Assembly: GCA_038025085.1 (NCBI GenBank) | Contig: CM076153.1 | Coordinates: 186,001-250,000, forward strand | Length of the DNA stretch: 64,000 nt | Source: Tetragonia tetragonoides | Lineage: Eukaryota > Streptophyta > Magnoliopsida > Caryophyllales > Aizoaceae | Direction: 5' to 3' | Shown: piece after piece, positions 46,201 through 56,800 of the stretch | Layout: every line of letters begins with the position of its first letter | How positions within the stretch are numbered: position 1 is the first letter of the stretch | The notes under the pieces: generated by a model | What the model saw: only the letters and a program-made list of their open reading frames with translations | What the model was told of the DNA's origin: nothing | The model's database searches: none | Position numbers and translations under genes: made by a program

Positions 46201-49200
46201 TAGGGTCACTATAGACCCCCGGAGAAGTTTGGGCAAATATGGCACCTGGGCTCCGGAAAGCCGAAAACGACACGTTTAATGGGCTTCTGGGAGGCCTCGA
46301 AACGAAGGTGGATATTTTCACGCCACGTTGCGCGGAAAACCACTAGGGGACATGGGAGGCCCTCAGGGTCGCTTATCCGGACCCTAATAGGCTTTGATAT
46401 GCGTTTTAAGGGACAATGGTGTGAGTGCCGAAACACCATAGAATGAGTGATATCGGAGTACGGGGATCTGGATGTCCCTTCAGGGGATCCGAGGGTACTT
46501 AAGAGTCATGATAGTCTCCACGGAGAAGTTTGGGAAAATATGACACCCGGGAAGCCAAACACGAAGGATATAATCCACGTTATTTGGGCTTCCAGGAGGC
46601 CCAAAACAAAGGTGGATTTTTTCACACCACATCGCACAGAACATTCATACATGACTAGAGAGGCCCTCGGAGTCACTTACGGTGCTCGATAAGCTTGGAA
46701 TGACCTTTTACAGGACACTTGTGTAAGACCCAATATGCCAAAGACATGGCTGATATCGAAGTTCGGGATCCGGATGTTCCACCCGACGGGGCACCGAGGG
46801 TAATCTAAGGTCAAAATAGACCCCTTGGAGAAGTTTGGGCAAATATAACACCCAGGTCTCGGGAAGCCGACAATGAAGGCTATCCACATTTTTTGGGCTT
46901 CTGGGAGGCTCCGAAACGAAAGTGGATATTTTGATACCACATCGCACGGAACATCCCTATGGGACATGGGAGTCCATCGGGGTCGCTGATCCGATCCCTG
47001 ATAGGCTTGGAAAGTCGTTTTACGAGACACTAGTGTAAGAGCCGGAACAACAAAGGCATGGGTGGTATCAAAGATCGGGGATCCAAATGTTCCTCACGGG
47101 GCACCGAGGGTCCTCTTGGGTCATTATAGACCCCACGGAGAAGTTTGGGCAAATATGGCACCTGGGCTCTGGAAAGCCGAAAGTGAAGGCTATAATTCAC
47201 GTTTTTTGGGCTTCCGGGAGGCCATGAAACGAAGGTGGATATTTTCACACCACGTCGCACGTAACACCAGTAGGGGACATGGGCGGCCCTCTAGGTTGCT
47301 TATCCGGACCCTGATAGGCCTTCATATGCGTTTTACGGGACAATGGTGTGAGATTCGAAAAATCATAGAATGGGTGATATCGAAGTATGGGGATCTAGAT
47401 GTCCCTCCCGGGGAACCGAGGGTACTTAAAGGTCATGATAGACCCCTCGGATAAGTTTGGACGCGGCCCCGGGAAGCCGAAAACGAAGGCTATAATCCAC
47501 GTTATTTGGGCTTCCGGGAGGCCTCAAAACGAAGGTGGATATTTTCACACCACATAGAACGGAACAATCCTCGGGGACATGGGAGGCCCTCGAAGCCTCT
47601 TATCCGGTCTGATCCCTAATTGACTTGAAAGGGCGTTTTACGGGACACTAATGTAATAGCCAAGATACCAAAAGCTTTGTTTATATAAGTGTTCGTGGAT
47701 CCAGATGTCCTTCCCGGGCCACCGAGGATCCTCTAGGGTGATGATAGACCCCCCGGAGAAGTTTTGACAAATATGACATCGGATCTCCGGGAAGCCAAAA
47801 ATGAAGGCTATAATCTACGTTTTTGGGCTTCCGGGAGGCCTCGAAATCATGGTCGATATTTTCACACCACATCGCACGAAACACCACTTGGGGACATGGG
47901 AGATCCTTAGGGTCGCTTATCCGGTCCCAGATAGCCTTGGAAAGGCGTTTTTTGGCACAATGGTGTGAAAACCGAAACACCATAGGCATGGGTGATGTCG
48001 AAGTTAGAGGATCCGGATGTCCCACCCGGGAAACCAAAGGTACTCAATGGTCATGATAGACCCCCCGGAGAAATTTGGGAAAAAATGACAACTGGGCCCC
48101 GGGAAGCCGAAATCAAAGGCTATAATCCGCGTTATTTGGGTTGATTGGGCATTTTACGGGACACTTGTATAATAGCCAAAATACCAAAAGCATGGATGAT
48201 TTCAATGTTCGTGGATCCACCGAGGGTTTTCTAGGGTGATGATAGACGCCCCGGAAATATTTTGGCAAATATGATACCCGAAAACGAAGGCTATAATCCA
48301 CATTTTTGAGCTTCCGGAGGCTTAAAAATGATGGTCGATATTTACACACCTCACCGCACGGAACACCACTATTAGACATGGGAGGCCCTCGGGGTCGCTT
48401 ATCCGGTCCCGGATAGCCTTGGAAAGGCGTTTTTCGGGACAATGATGTGAGAGTCGAAACACCGTAGGCATGTGTAATATCAAAGATCGGGGATCCGGAT
48501 GTTCCTCCCGATGAACCGAGGGTACTCAAGGGTCATGATACACCCTCCGGAGAAGTTTAGGCAAATATGACAACGGGGCCCCGGAAAGCTGAAATCGAAG
48601 GATATATAATCCGCATAATTTTGGCTTCCGGGAGGCCCAGAAACGAAGGTGGATTTTTTCACACCATATCGCACAAAACAACCATACAAGACTTGGGAGG
48701 CCCTCAGAGTCACTTATCCGGTCCTCGATAGACTTGGAATAACCTTTTACGAGACACTTGTGTAAGACCCAAAATACCGAAGACATGGCTGATATCGAAG
48801 TTCGAGGATCCGGATGTCCCACCCGGGGTACCGTGGGTAGTCTAGAGTCAAGATAGACCCCATGGAGAAGTTTGGGCTAAAATTACACCCGGGCCTCGGG
48901 AACCAAAAATGAAGGCTATAATCCACGTTTTTTGGGCTTCTGGGAGGCCTTGAAACGAAAGTGGATATTTTCACACCACATCGTACGGAACACCCCTAGG
49001 AGACATGGGAGTCCTTCGGGGTAGTCGATCCGGTCCCTGATAGGCTTGGAAAGGCGTTTTATGAAACACTGGTGTAAGAATCGGAACACCAAAGGCATGG
49101 GTGATATCGAAGTTCGGGGGATCCAAATGTTCCTCCCGGGGCACAGAGGGTCCTCAAGGGTCATGATGGACGCCCACGAGATGTTTTGTTAAACATGGCA

Positions 49201-50374
49201 CCCGAGCCCTGGGAAGCCGAAAACGAAGGCTATAATTCACGTTTTTTACATTTCGGGAGGCTCCAAAATGAAGGTGGATATTTTCACACCATGTCGCATA
49301 GAACATCAGTAGGGAACATGGGAGGCCCTCGGGGTCGCTTATCCGGACCTTGATAGGCTTGGATATGCGTTTTACGGGACAATGGTGTGAGAGCCGAAAC
49401 ACCATATAATGGTTGATATCGAAGTACGAGGATCTGGATGTCCCTCCAGGGGAATCGAGGATACTTAAGGGTCATGATATACCCCCTGAGAAGTTTGGGA
49501 AAATATGGCACCCGGTCCCCGGGAAGCCGAAAACGAAGGCTATAATCCACGTTCTTTGGGCTTCCGGGAGGCCCCGAAACGATGGTAGATATTTTCACAC
49601 CACATCGCACGGAACACCCCTAGGGGTCATGGAAGGCCCTCGGGGTCTCTTATCCGGTCGGATGTCTGATTTGCTTCAAAGGGAATTTTACGGGACATTG
49701 GTGTAATAGCCAAAATACCAAAAGCTTGGATGATTTCAATGTTCGGGGATCCAGATGTCTCTCCCGGGGCACCGAGGTCCTCTAGGGTCATGATAGAACC
49801 CCCTGAAAAGTTTGGGAATTATTACCCCAGGGCCCCCGGAAGCCGAAAACAAAGGCTATAGCCTATAATCCACGAGTTTTAGGCTTCCGGGAGGCCCCGA
49901 AATGAAGTTGGATATTTTTACACCACATCGCACGAAATAACACTAGGGGAAATGGGAGGCCCTCAGAGTCGCTTATCTGTACTCTGATAGGCTTGGAAAG
50001 GCATTTTACGGGACAATAGTGTGAGAGCCAAACCACCATAGGCATGGGTGATATCGAAGTTCGGGGATCAGAATGTTCCTCACGAGACACCTTGCCCCCG
50101 GAAGCCGAAAACAAAGGCTAAAATACACGTTATTTGGGTTTCCGGGTGGCGCCGAAACGAAGGTGGATATTTTCATACCACATCGCATGGAACACCCTTA
50201 GGGGACATAGGAGGCCCTCGAGGTCTCTTATTCGGTTCGATCCCTGATTGGCTTTAAAGGGCGTTTTATGTGACACTAGTGTACGAGCCGGAACACCAAA
50301 GGCATGGGTGATATCGGAAATTCGGGGATACGGATGTCTCTCATGGGGCATCAAGGGTCATGGTTGACCCCCCG
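40262..50374. repeat. Satellite array, right part, with 13-monomer super-repeat
   Basis: The array continues in the interrupted C monomer. A-type tags lie near 41155, 43635, 45182, 47653, 48169 and 49693. Some blocks are A-B-C-D-E; others are A-B-C-D-E followed by variant C'-D'-E' monomers without A or B. C' is marked by AAATA(A)ACACCC(G/A)GGTCTC, D' by AGTCGTTTTACGAGACAC and GGAACAACAAAGGCATG. C' tags are near 42697 and 46724 (and 35256 in the left part). The A-to-A distance 41155 to 45182 is 4027 bp, the length of the 8+5 super-repeat. Shortened monomers occur at about 48130 and 50090. The array ends at about 50374 in a D-like monomer. Confidence 0.93.
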
Positions 50375-50619
50375 GAGAACTTAACACTCTTACTCGTATG
50401 TTCCAAACATATTGTGAATGCATCTCGATGCGAAATATTTTTCAATCCTAATCTGATTGTGTAATTTTTGTTAGTTTGAGATGTATGAAAAACATTATAT
50501 ATAATTTTGAATATTTGACGAAAATTAACCTCTCAATAATCCTAAACAAGGATGCTAATCTTCATTATTTGCCATCCAATTTGATGGATGTGGTTGATTA
50601 TTATTAAATTTGAGCTGCT

Positions 50620-50966
50620 GTGTTTCCGTCGTTTTTAAAGGCATTTCATTGTGCTCGTAAGACCTCCTTGTACGATGTTCTTGGCGTGAATCATAACGCA
50701 TCATCGGTGGAGATCAAGGCGGCATATCGACCCTGGAAAAGGTCTACCACCCTGACGCCACCACTGAATCAAACGGAGACGACCGTCCTTTCATCCAGAT
50801 CAACAACGCACATCAGACTCTATCTGATCCATCAGCTCGTCTTCTCTACGATTTTTCTCTTGGCTTTGGCTTTGGCTTTGGCTTAATCACACCATCTTCA
50901 TTCGCATCTTATCAAAATACTCCAACCCCAACCCCAACCCGCCTGTGGGAAACAGATCAATGTTGA
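50620..50966 (+). pseudogene. DnaJ11-like J-domain protein, truncated and frameshifted
   Basis: The + strand encodes SLYDVLGVNHNASSVEIKAA followed by YR, then after a frame change LEKVYHPDATTESNG, FIQINNAHQTLSDPSARLLY and a C-terminus RLWETDQC with a TGA stop at 50964-50966. This is a type III J-domain protein like chloroplast DnaJ11: the HPD motif that stimulates Hsp70 is present. The C-terminus resembles the WETDQCW end of that family. The frame breaks at CGACCCTGG (about 50729-50737), where one base is missing relative to the family's R-R/x-L. No in-frame ATG or transit peptide is visible before 50620, and the sequence begins only about 245 bp from the satellite edge. Both the start and the frame are therefore damaged. 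Confidence 0.75.
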
Positions 50967-51824
50967 TAGCCTCCTTTCGTTTTTATTGATTTCGAGTGTT
51001 TATTACTTTACCATAAAATTAGAATTAGAATTAGACTTAAACTTAGACTTGGACTTAGAGACCCACCCACCAACTCCACTTTTTCCCCCAATTTTCCCAA
51101 CCTACCACTTTCCTTTCCTCACCTGTTAATTATGAAGTATTTACTAGTACTACTACTGTGCCCTTTTTTTCTTTTCTTTTTTAAGTTATTACACCCTTTC
51201 ATTGTACTCTTTATTTTTTGGAGGAATGGTGAAGGTCCAGAAATAGATTCATCCCAATTCTAATTCCAACTCCTCTTACGGAGTATCATCGATCATGTGA
51301 CTGACTAATTAACTATGTAACTGTAAATACCCTCGTCTTTTCTATTACATTACAGGACCATTACCCACTTATATTGTAATTTGTAAGGCTAATAATTTAA
51401 ACACAAAAGGAAGAAAAAAAATGCCATCACTAATTGCCTTGTACTCTTGTACTCTTGGTTCTGTTTCTAATTTCTATATTTCTTGTTGCTTTTAGTCCTT
51501 ATTTTCTCTTATGTAAATTTAGTATTTAGCAAAGTATTAAGAGAGCTAAAATCATTTTCCTAATGTTGGGTGGAGAAAGCAACTTAAGTCATTACTCGCT
51601 TATTAGTCATCCTTGTCGGATAATGAGCAATGATATATGTCTTCTCAGAAGACGCTCTTATCCATCTTCTAGTCCTACGTGTCAGACCTATTTTTACAAC
51701 AATTGGGCGTAATTTTACTACAAAAGTATCTTTAATATTTATTTTTACTACAAATGACATCATTATCCATCTTCTAATAAAACATAAATCATTAGGCATA
51801 ATTATAACTATAATATAATTATAA
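50967..51824. other. Intergenic region without gene
   Basis: AT-rich sequence with small repeats (several TTAGAATTAGA-type units near 51020-51055). No gene or intact element was recognised. Confidence 0.4.
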
Positions 51825-51833
51825 TTATAATTA

Positions 51834-53025
51834 GGATAAATTGCTCCCAATAATCCGAAGTTTGAGCAGTCGTCCAATAATAATCCCAAGTATGAAAATC
51901 TCCAATAATACTCCCAAATATGCACTTTTTTTTTTTCTGTGAGTGAACCAACCATTAACATCGTCTACTCTCCGTTTAGTCTTGATGACGTGGCAACGCT
52001 AATCAAATGGGTTAAGCAGTAATTGGACAGATTTTGTGAGTTTTGCAAAACAAAAAAAACAAATTAAGAGAATAATGTTTAAAATTCCCTCACGGCCTCA
52101 CCACAGTCATCACCATTGATGCATCCCTCACTAGAGTCACCATTATTACCAATTCCCTCCCTTTCCCTCTTTTGTCTCCTCCCATCCTCACTATTGCCAC
52201 CCGTACCTTACCCATCTAGCCATCAATGTCTCAATTCTCTCTCTCCCACCCATAACACCACCACCATCCTCCCACCCATAACAACACCACTCCCCTACAA
52301 TACTGAACATTTCAGCAAACAAAATCAAAATCACAAGCTCTCTATACACCCAAAAACAGTAAAATAAAAAAATAAACCAATTACCCAAATCAACTAAACA
52401 TTTCAGAAGAAATGGGAGTAAAAAAAAATGAGAGATAAATTCACGAAGATGCATTGATGAGAATTGATTGCTTGAGTTCGGCATCGATTTCGAAGTCAAA
52501 TAACGGCCGATAAGCGTATGGGATGGTGGTTTTTGGGGGTAATCAGTGAGAGAAGTTGTTGATAATTTGTTGTGGGTGGTTTTGGGGGTTCAATTGGGGT
52601 TTTTCGCAGGAGATGGGTTCCGTTTGCAATGGTTGTCGCTAGGTAGTCATTTGTCTCCTATGTTTGTCGATTTTCCGACCGTTGTCAGAGGGTCCGGTGG
52701 TGGTGGAGGTTCTATCGCGGTAGGGGTGGCGATTGGAAAGGCATGGTGGTAGTGGTGGAGAGTGAGATGGTGGTGGTGGCGCAAAGGAGATGTGGGGATG
52801 GAAAATGGATGAAGATAGACGAGGAGAGAGAAAATAAGCCAATAAATAATTTATTTTTTTTAAATGAGCCACGTCGTCGAATTATTAACGGAGACTAAAC
52901 AGTGTTACGAGTTGGTTCACTCGCGGAAAAAAAGTGAATACTTGGGATTAGTTTTAGAAATTTCGTTACTTGGGATTATTATTGGAGGACCGCCGAAACT
53001 TCGAATTATTGGGAGCGATTTATCC
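51834..53025. mobile_element. MULE-type element with 170-bp terminal inverted repeats
   Basis: 1192 bp flanked by a perfect 9-bp duplication TTATAATTA (51825-51833 and 53026-53034). The ends read GGATAAAT(T/C)GCTCCCAATAA inward. The inverted repeats extend, with indels, about 170 bp to the GTGAGTGAACCAAC and GACGTGGC region. No transposase is present. The interior (about 52080-52830) is unrelated to the ends, with CCA/CAC-rich and GGTGGT-rich stretches, so it could be captured DNA; no source gene is recognised. Confidence 0.85.
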
Positions 53026-53034
53026 TTATAATTA

Positions 53035-53825
53035 TAATTATATCCTCTATACTTACTGAGTAGTATAGTAAGCATCATATTTGAAATGAAATCAATGAAT
53101 AGGAACACAAACACTATTCTTACTATACTATTGATTTGAGTTAAGATCCTTTGCTATTATTGCGTCTACTGTCCTTCTCTACTCTCTCCTTCAACCATCT
53201 AACCACCCCCTATAATTCAATGGTCCAAAAAGGAGAGAGATCAATCCTAAAAGGAGATAGAGAATACAACAACTATGCTATTTCTTTGAGAACTACTGAG
53301 GATCTAAACTCTATTGATTCTGTAATTAACAAAATAAATAATAAATACGGAATACAATCTAATATAACTGATTTGTGTGATTTATCATCTTTTGCTCAAA
53401 AGTCAAGCTAGCTAGCACCTGCATAGTAACCACAAGAGAGGAACTTGTCAAACACGTACAGTTGGTACAGTATCTCTAATACTGAGTAATACATAAACTC
53501 ACTCCTGAGTCAGCAAAATGATTGCATTCTGATTGATTTCTGAATGTTCTTATCAAATCCCATTTGGTATGGAGTTCCATCTCCATCCTCTACTTCCTTA
53601 TTTTATCTATTTTAACTTTTTAAGCCTCAACACCACCCAGAAACCAACATCGTCCTTCCATAACCATGTGTAAGATAACCCAGACTAGCAGATCAGCTAA
53701 ACCCAAGACATACATAGTATCCACCATAGGAAAAAAAATAAGGGGGAACAAAAAGGTAAGTATTCCTATACATAGTATCCACCATCAAATCAACACACTA
53801 GCTTCAAATCACATACTTCTCAACA
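53035..53825. other. Intergenic region downstream of VARICOSE
   Basis: It includes the 3' flank of the VARICOSE gene. A few short open frames (for example from 53221) show no resemblance to known proteins. Confidence 0.4.
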
Positions 53826-56800
53826 TCATTTACAAGTCATCAGCATAGAGTTGATGATGTGCATGACAACACGAATGCTCGATGCTTCTGGGGTTCTAGT
53901 GCTTGGGAGGCTACGTTGATGGTTCAATATTTGGTAAACCTGCTCCAAAATTGGCCGCACATGCACAGCAATCATCGGATCATGCGGGATTATGCATGTG
54001 GCAACATCCGTCATCCATGCCAGCTTTCGGCTTGTATCCTTGGTTATATCACAAGCAAGCTGCTGCAGAAGAGACAGCAACACCCCTTGACTCAATGGCA
54101 GAGGAATTGCCGACAATAGCCGCTGCAAATCAACCTAAAGTACACAATTTCAAAGTAAATAAGTTCCATCAGTATTAACCATGTCAATTTGGTCATTCAA
54201 AGTATATATTGAAAACGTTGTGACAGGCTATAGCTCCACCAAATTAACATACCCCAGAACAATATGCCATGTGTTAAGACAGATGATGCCAAACTTCAAA
54301 AACACAGGTCTAAAATCACCGTATGTCGTACAATATAATACAGCTCAAACAACTTGTATTGGAGTTCCAGCAACAGAGAGACAATTAAGGAATAAGGTTT
54401 TTGGACACACAATATTACACGCCAACTGTGGCTTCCCATAAGAATCACTAGCAATAGCAATGAAGCCCGTGCAACCAACTAGTTCTCCTCATTATCAAGT
54501 ACAATTCAGCAGAAGTTCAGAAAAAAAAAAATAATAAATAAATAAATTAAATAATAATAATAATAGGGGAACTTTTTAGGTTTTATGCCACAGGTTTTAC
54601 ATACACAACAAATGTCCATCTTTAGCCTACAGCAACAAAATGGTGGCAGGAAAATTAAAAAAGCATCAGGCAACACTACAATGGAGCAACAATATATGAC
54701 AATCCTTCAGTGGAATGGTTTCTTGTAGGTCAAAAAAACACAACCGATACCTAACTAAACCGGGTCAGGATCCTCTGCAGTGCTGCAGAGGTGCTTCCCT
54801 TTTTTCCAGTGTAAATGGGAGGGTTTTTAGTAAATTCAGAGAGAAAGAGCACAATACAAGAATAGAACAGCAAAGGATCCGGACACAGTTAAACCATGTA
54901 TTTGGTACCTAATACAATGTAAACAATGAAAACTGCCACAATAAAGCAGCTGCCGCCGGAGATAGAGAAGGATGAGAAGAAACAACAAAACTCAATTTCA
55001 TATGGCCCACCCACCCACACCCTTGCTTCCAGTTGTTGTCCCATAACTTAAAACTAGTGCCAGAAGCAACATAGTTGAAAACTTTCCTCATTCCTCACCC
55101 ACCCACACCCTTGCTTCCAGTTCTTTCCTCATTAAAGAATATGATGCTAATATAAACTTTCCTCATTTCCTTTTTCCTAATTTAAATTGTTAGTTTAGAG
55201 AAGTTTGATAAACTACAGAAGTTTTGTATCCCACATTGTATCAAACTCGTCCCCTCTACAAAAGAGAATTGCATGGGATAATGAAGGCTCAGTTTAATAA
55301 CCTCTTCTGGACACAACCTCCCTGGTCACTAGGGATGGCAGTGGGGCGGATACAGGTGGATACCGTCCCGCATCCGCCCCAGTTGGGGCGGGGATGGGGG
55401 AGTGCTAGGTGGGGATGGTTTTGATAAAGCAAAACCGACATGGGGATGGGGCGGAGGTGGTTTGCCTTCTTCACCCAGTGGATACCCGTTGGAGCCCCGC
55501 CCCACCTTATACCCGCTTACCCGCCCCGCCTCATACCCATCTGCCCCGCCTCATACCCACATAATAATAAAAAATGAAAAATATAAATATATAAAATCTT
55601 ATTTTACCAAATATATAAAATTTTCTACTGCTATTGCTTATCAAAAAGCTCAAATTTTCCGTGCAAATTATCTTGGGTGAATTTGATGTAGATTCAGATG
55701 TGGGCTTCGTTTCTTTTTGGGCGGGTATAAAGCGGATATGGATATCCTCCCGATAAATGGAGCGGAGGTGGATACCCGGCGGGTAAGTGAGGCGGGGGTG
55801 GATTTGAGATCACCGACCCGTGGTGGGGATGGGGCGGGTGGCGGAATCGAAATATCCAGGTGGGTGTGGGGATGGATCTACCTATATCCACTACCGCCCC
55901 GCCCCATTGCCATCCCTACTGGTTACCCATTTCTTGTGATTTAGAATCATCCCCTAGCGCACATATTAGTTAAAACACCCATTTCCATCTCTCGTCCTCT
56001 ATTTATTTTATTTTTTTGCGCACATTAAAATTATTTATCAAGTGTTTATTTCATTCCCTAAACTCCTAAAGAATGTAAAGGGAAATTTAACAAATCTTCA
56101 TCAATGTAAGGCATACCTGTAAACATAGCCAGGAGACAATGAGCACATCACTTCTTTGCAATGCAGCAGTAAATGCTTCCTCATACTTGTGCTCTGATAT
56201 CAGTCTTGATAGCTCTTTAGTTGGATCAAAAGGTTGCTCAACCTATCACATATGTGAGTAGCCAATAGAAGAAACCAGTCAACCACCAATGAGTGAATGG
56301 CATTCATTACTAAAATTATTAACAGTCAAAGAACAAATAACTTCAGAGAAATGAAGCTCAGAGCTCCTAGTAAGTCAAGTCTTGCAAGGATGAAATTATT
56401 ACAATAAATAAAAATTAACCTTGTCATGCAGACCAGCCAAAGGCCCATTGCTTAATTGGGTTACCAAAGGGTTTCCTGTTTTCGGGTTTGCTCCGGCAGC
56501 TGCAAGAGCTAATAATTGCCTTTGACCATCAGCCAATTCTGCACTCAAACTTTGGGTGAGTGATGATGCTGAATTGAGAGCATCCTGCATAATTAGCACC
56601 AGACAATAATGATTAAACAAGTTCACCAGAATCGAATTGAAATTATATATCTTTCTTTTGGATGGCTGTGCAACCAGACAATAATGATTAAACAAGTTCA
56701 TCAGAAATCTCAACATTAGAAAGGTGAAAATTGAAAATGCTACACTGCAGAATTAGCAACTGCAAACAAATGGCAATAAATGCATGCATTTCGTCACATC

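Noticed and set aside
27783..50374. Many open frames of 60-200 codons on both strands, with recurring peptide phrases
   Set aside because: They recur with the monomer period in several frames at once, have no start or splice context, and resemble no protein. They are by-products of a GC-rich satellite.
27783..50374. Possible CENP-B box in the GTTCGGGGATCCGG block
   Set aside because: It matches only the TTCG part of the CENP-B box. The later A and CGGG positions do not fit, and plants lack a proven CENP-B box system.
53221..53411. Small gene beginning MVQKGERSILKG
   Set aside because: It has no similarity that I recognise, sits in AT-rich DNA and has no splice or promoter signals.
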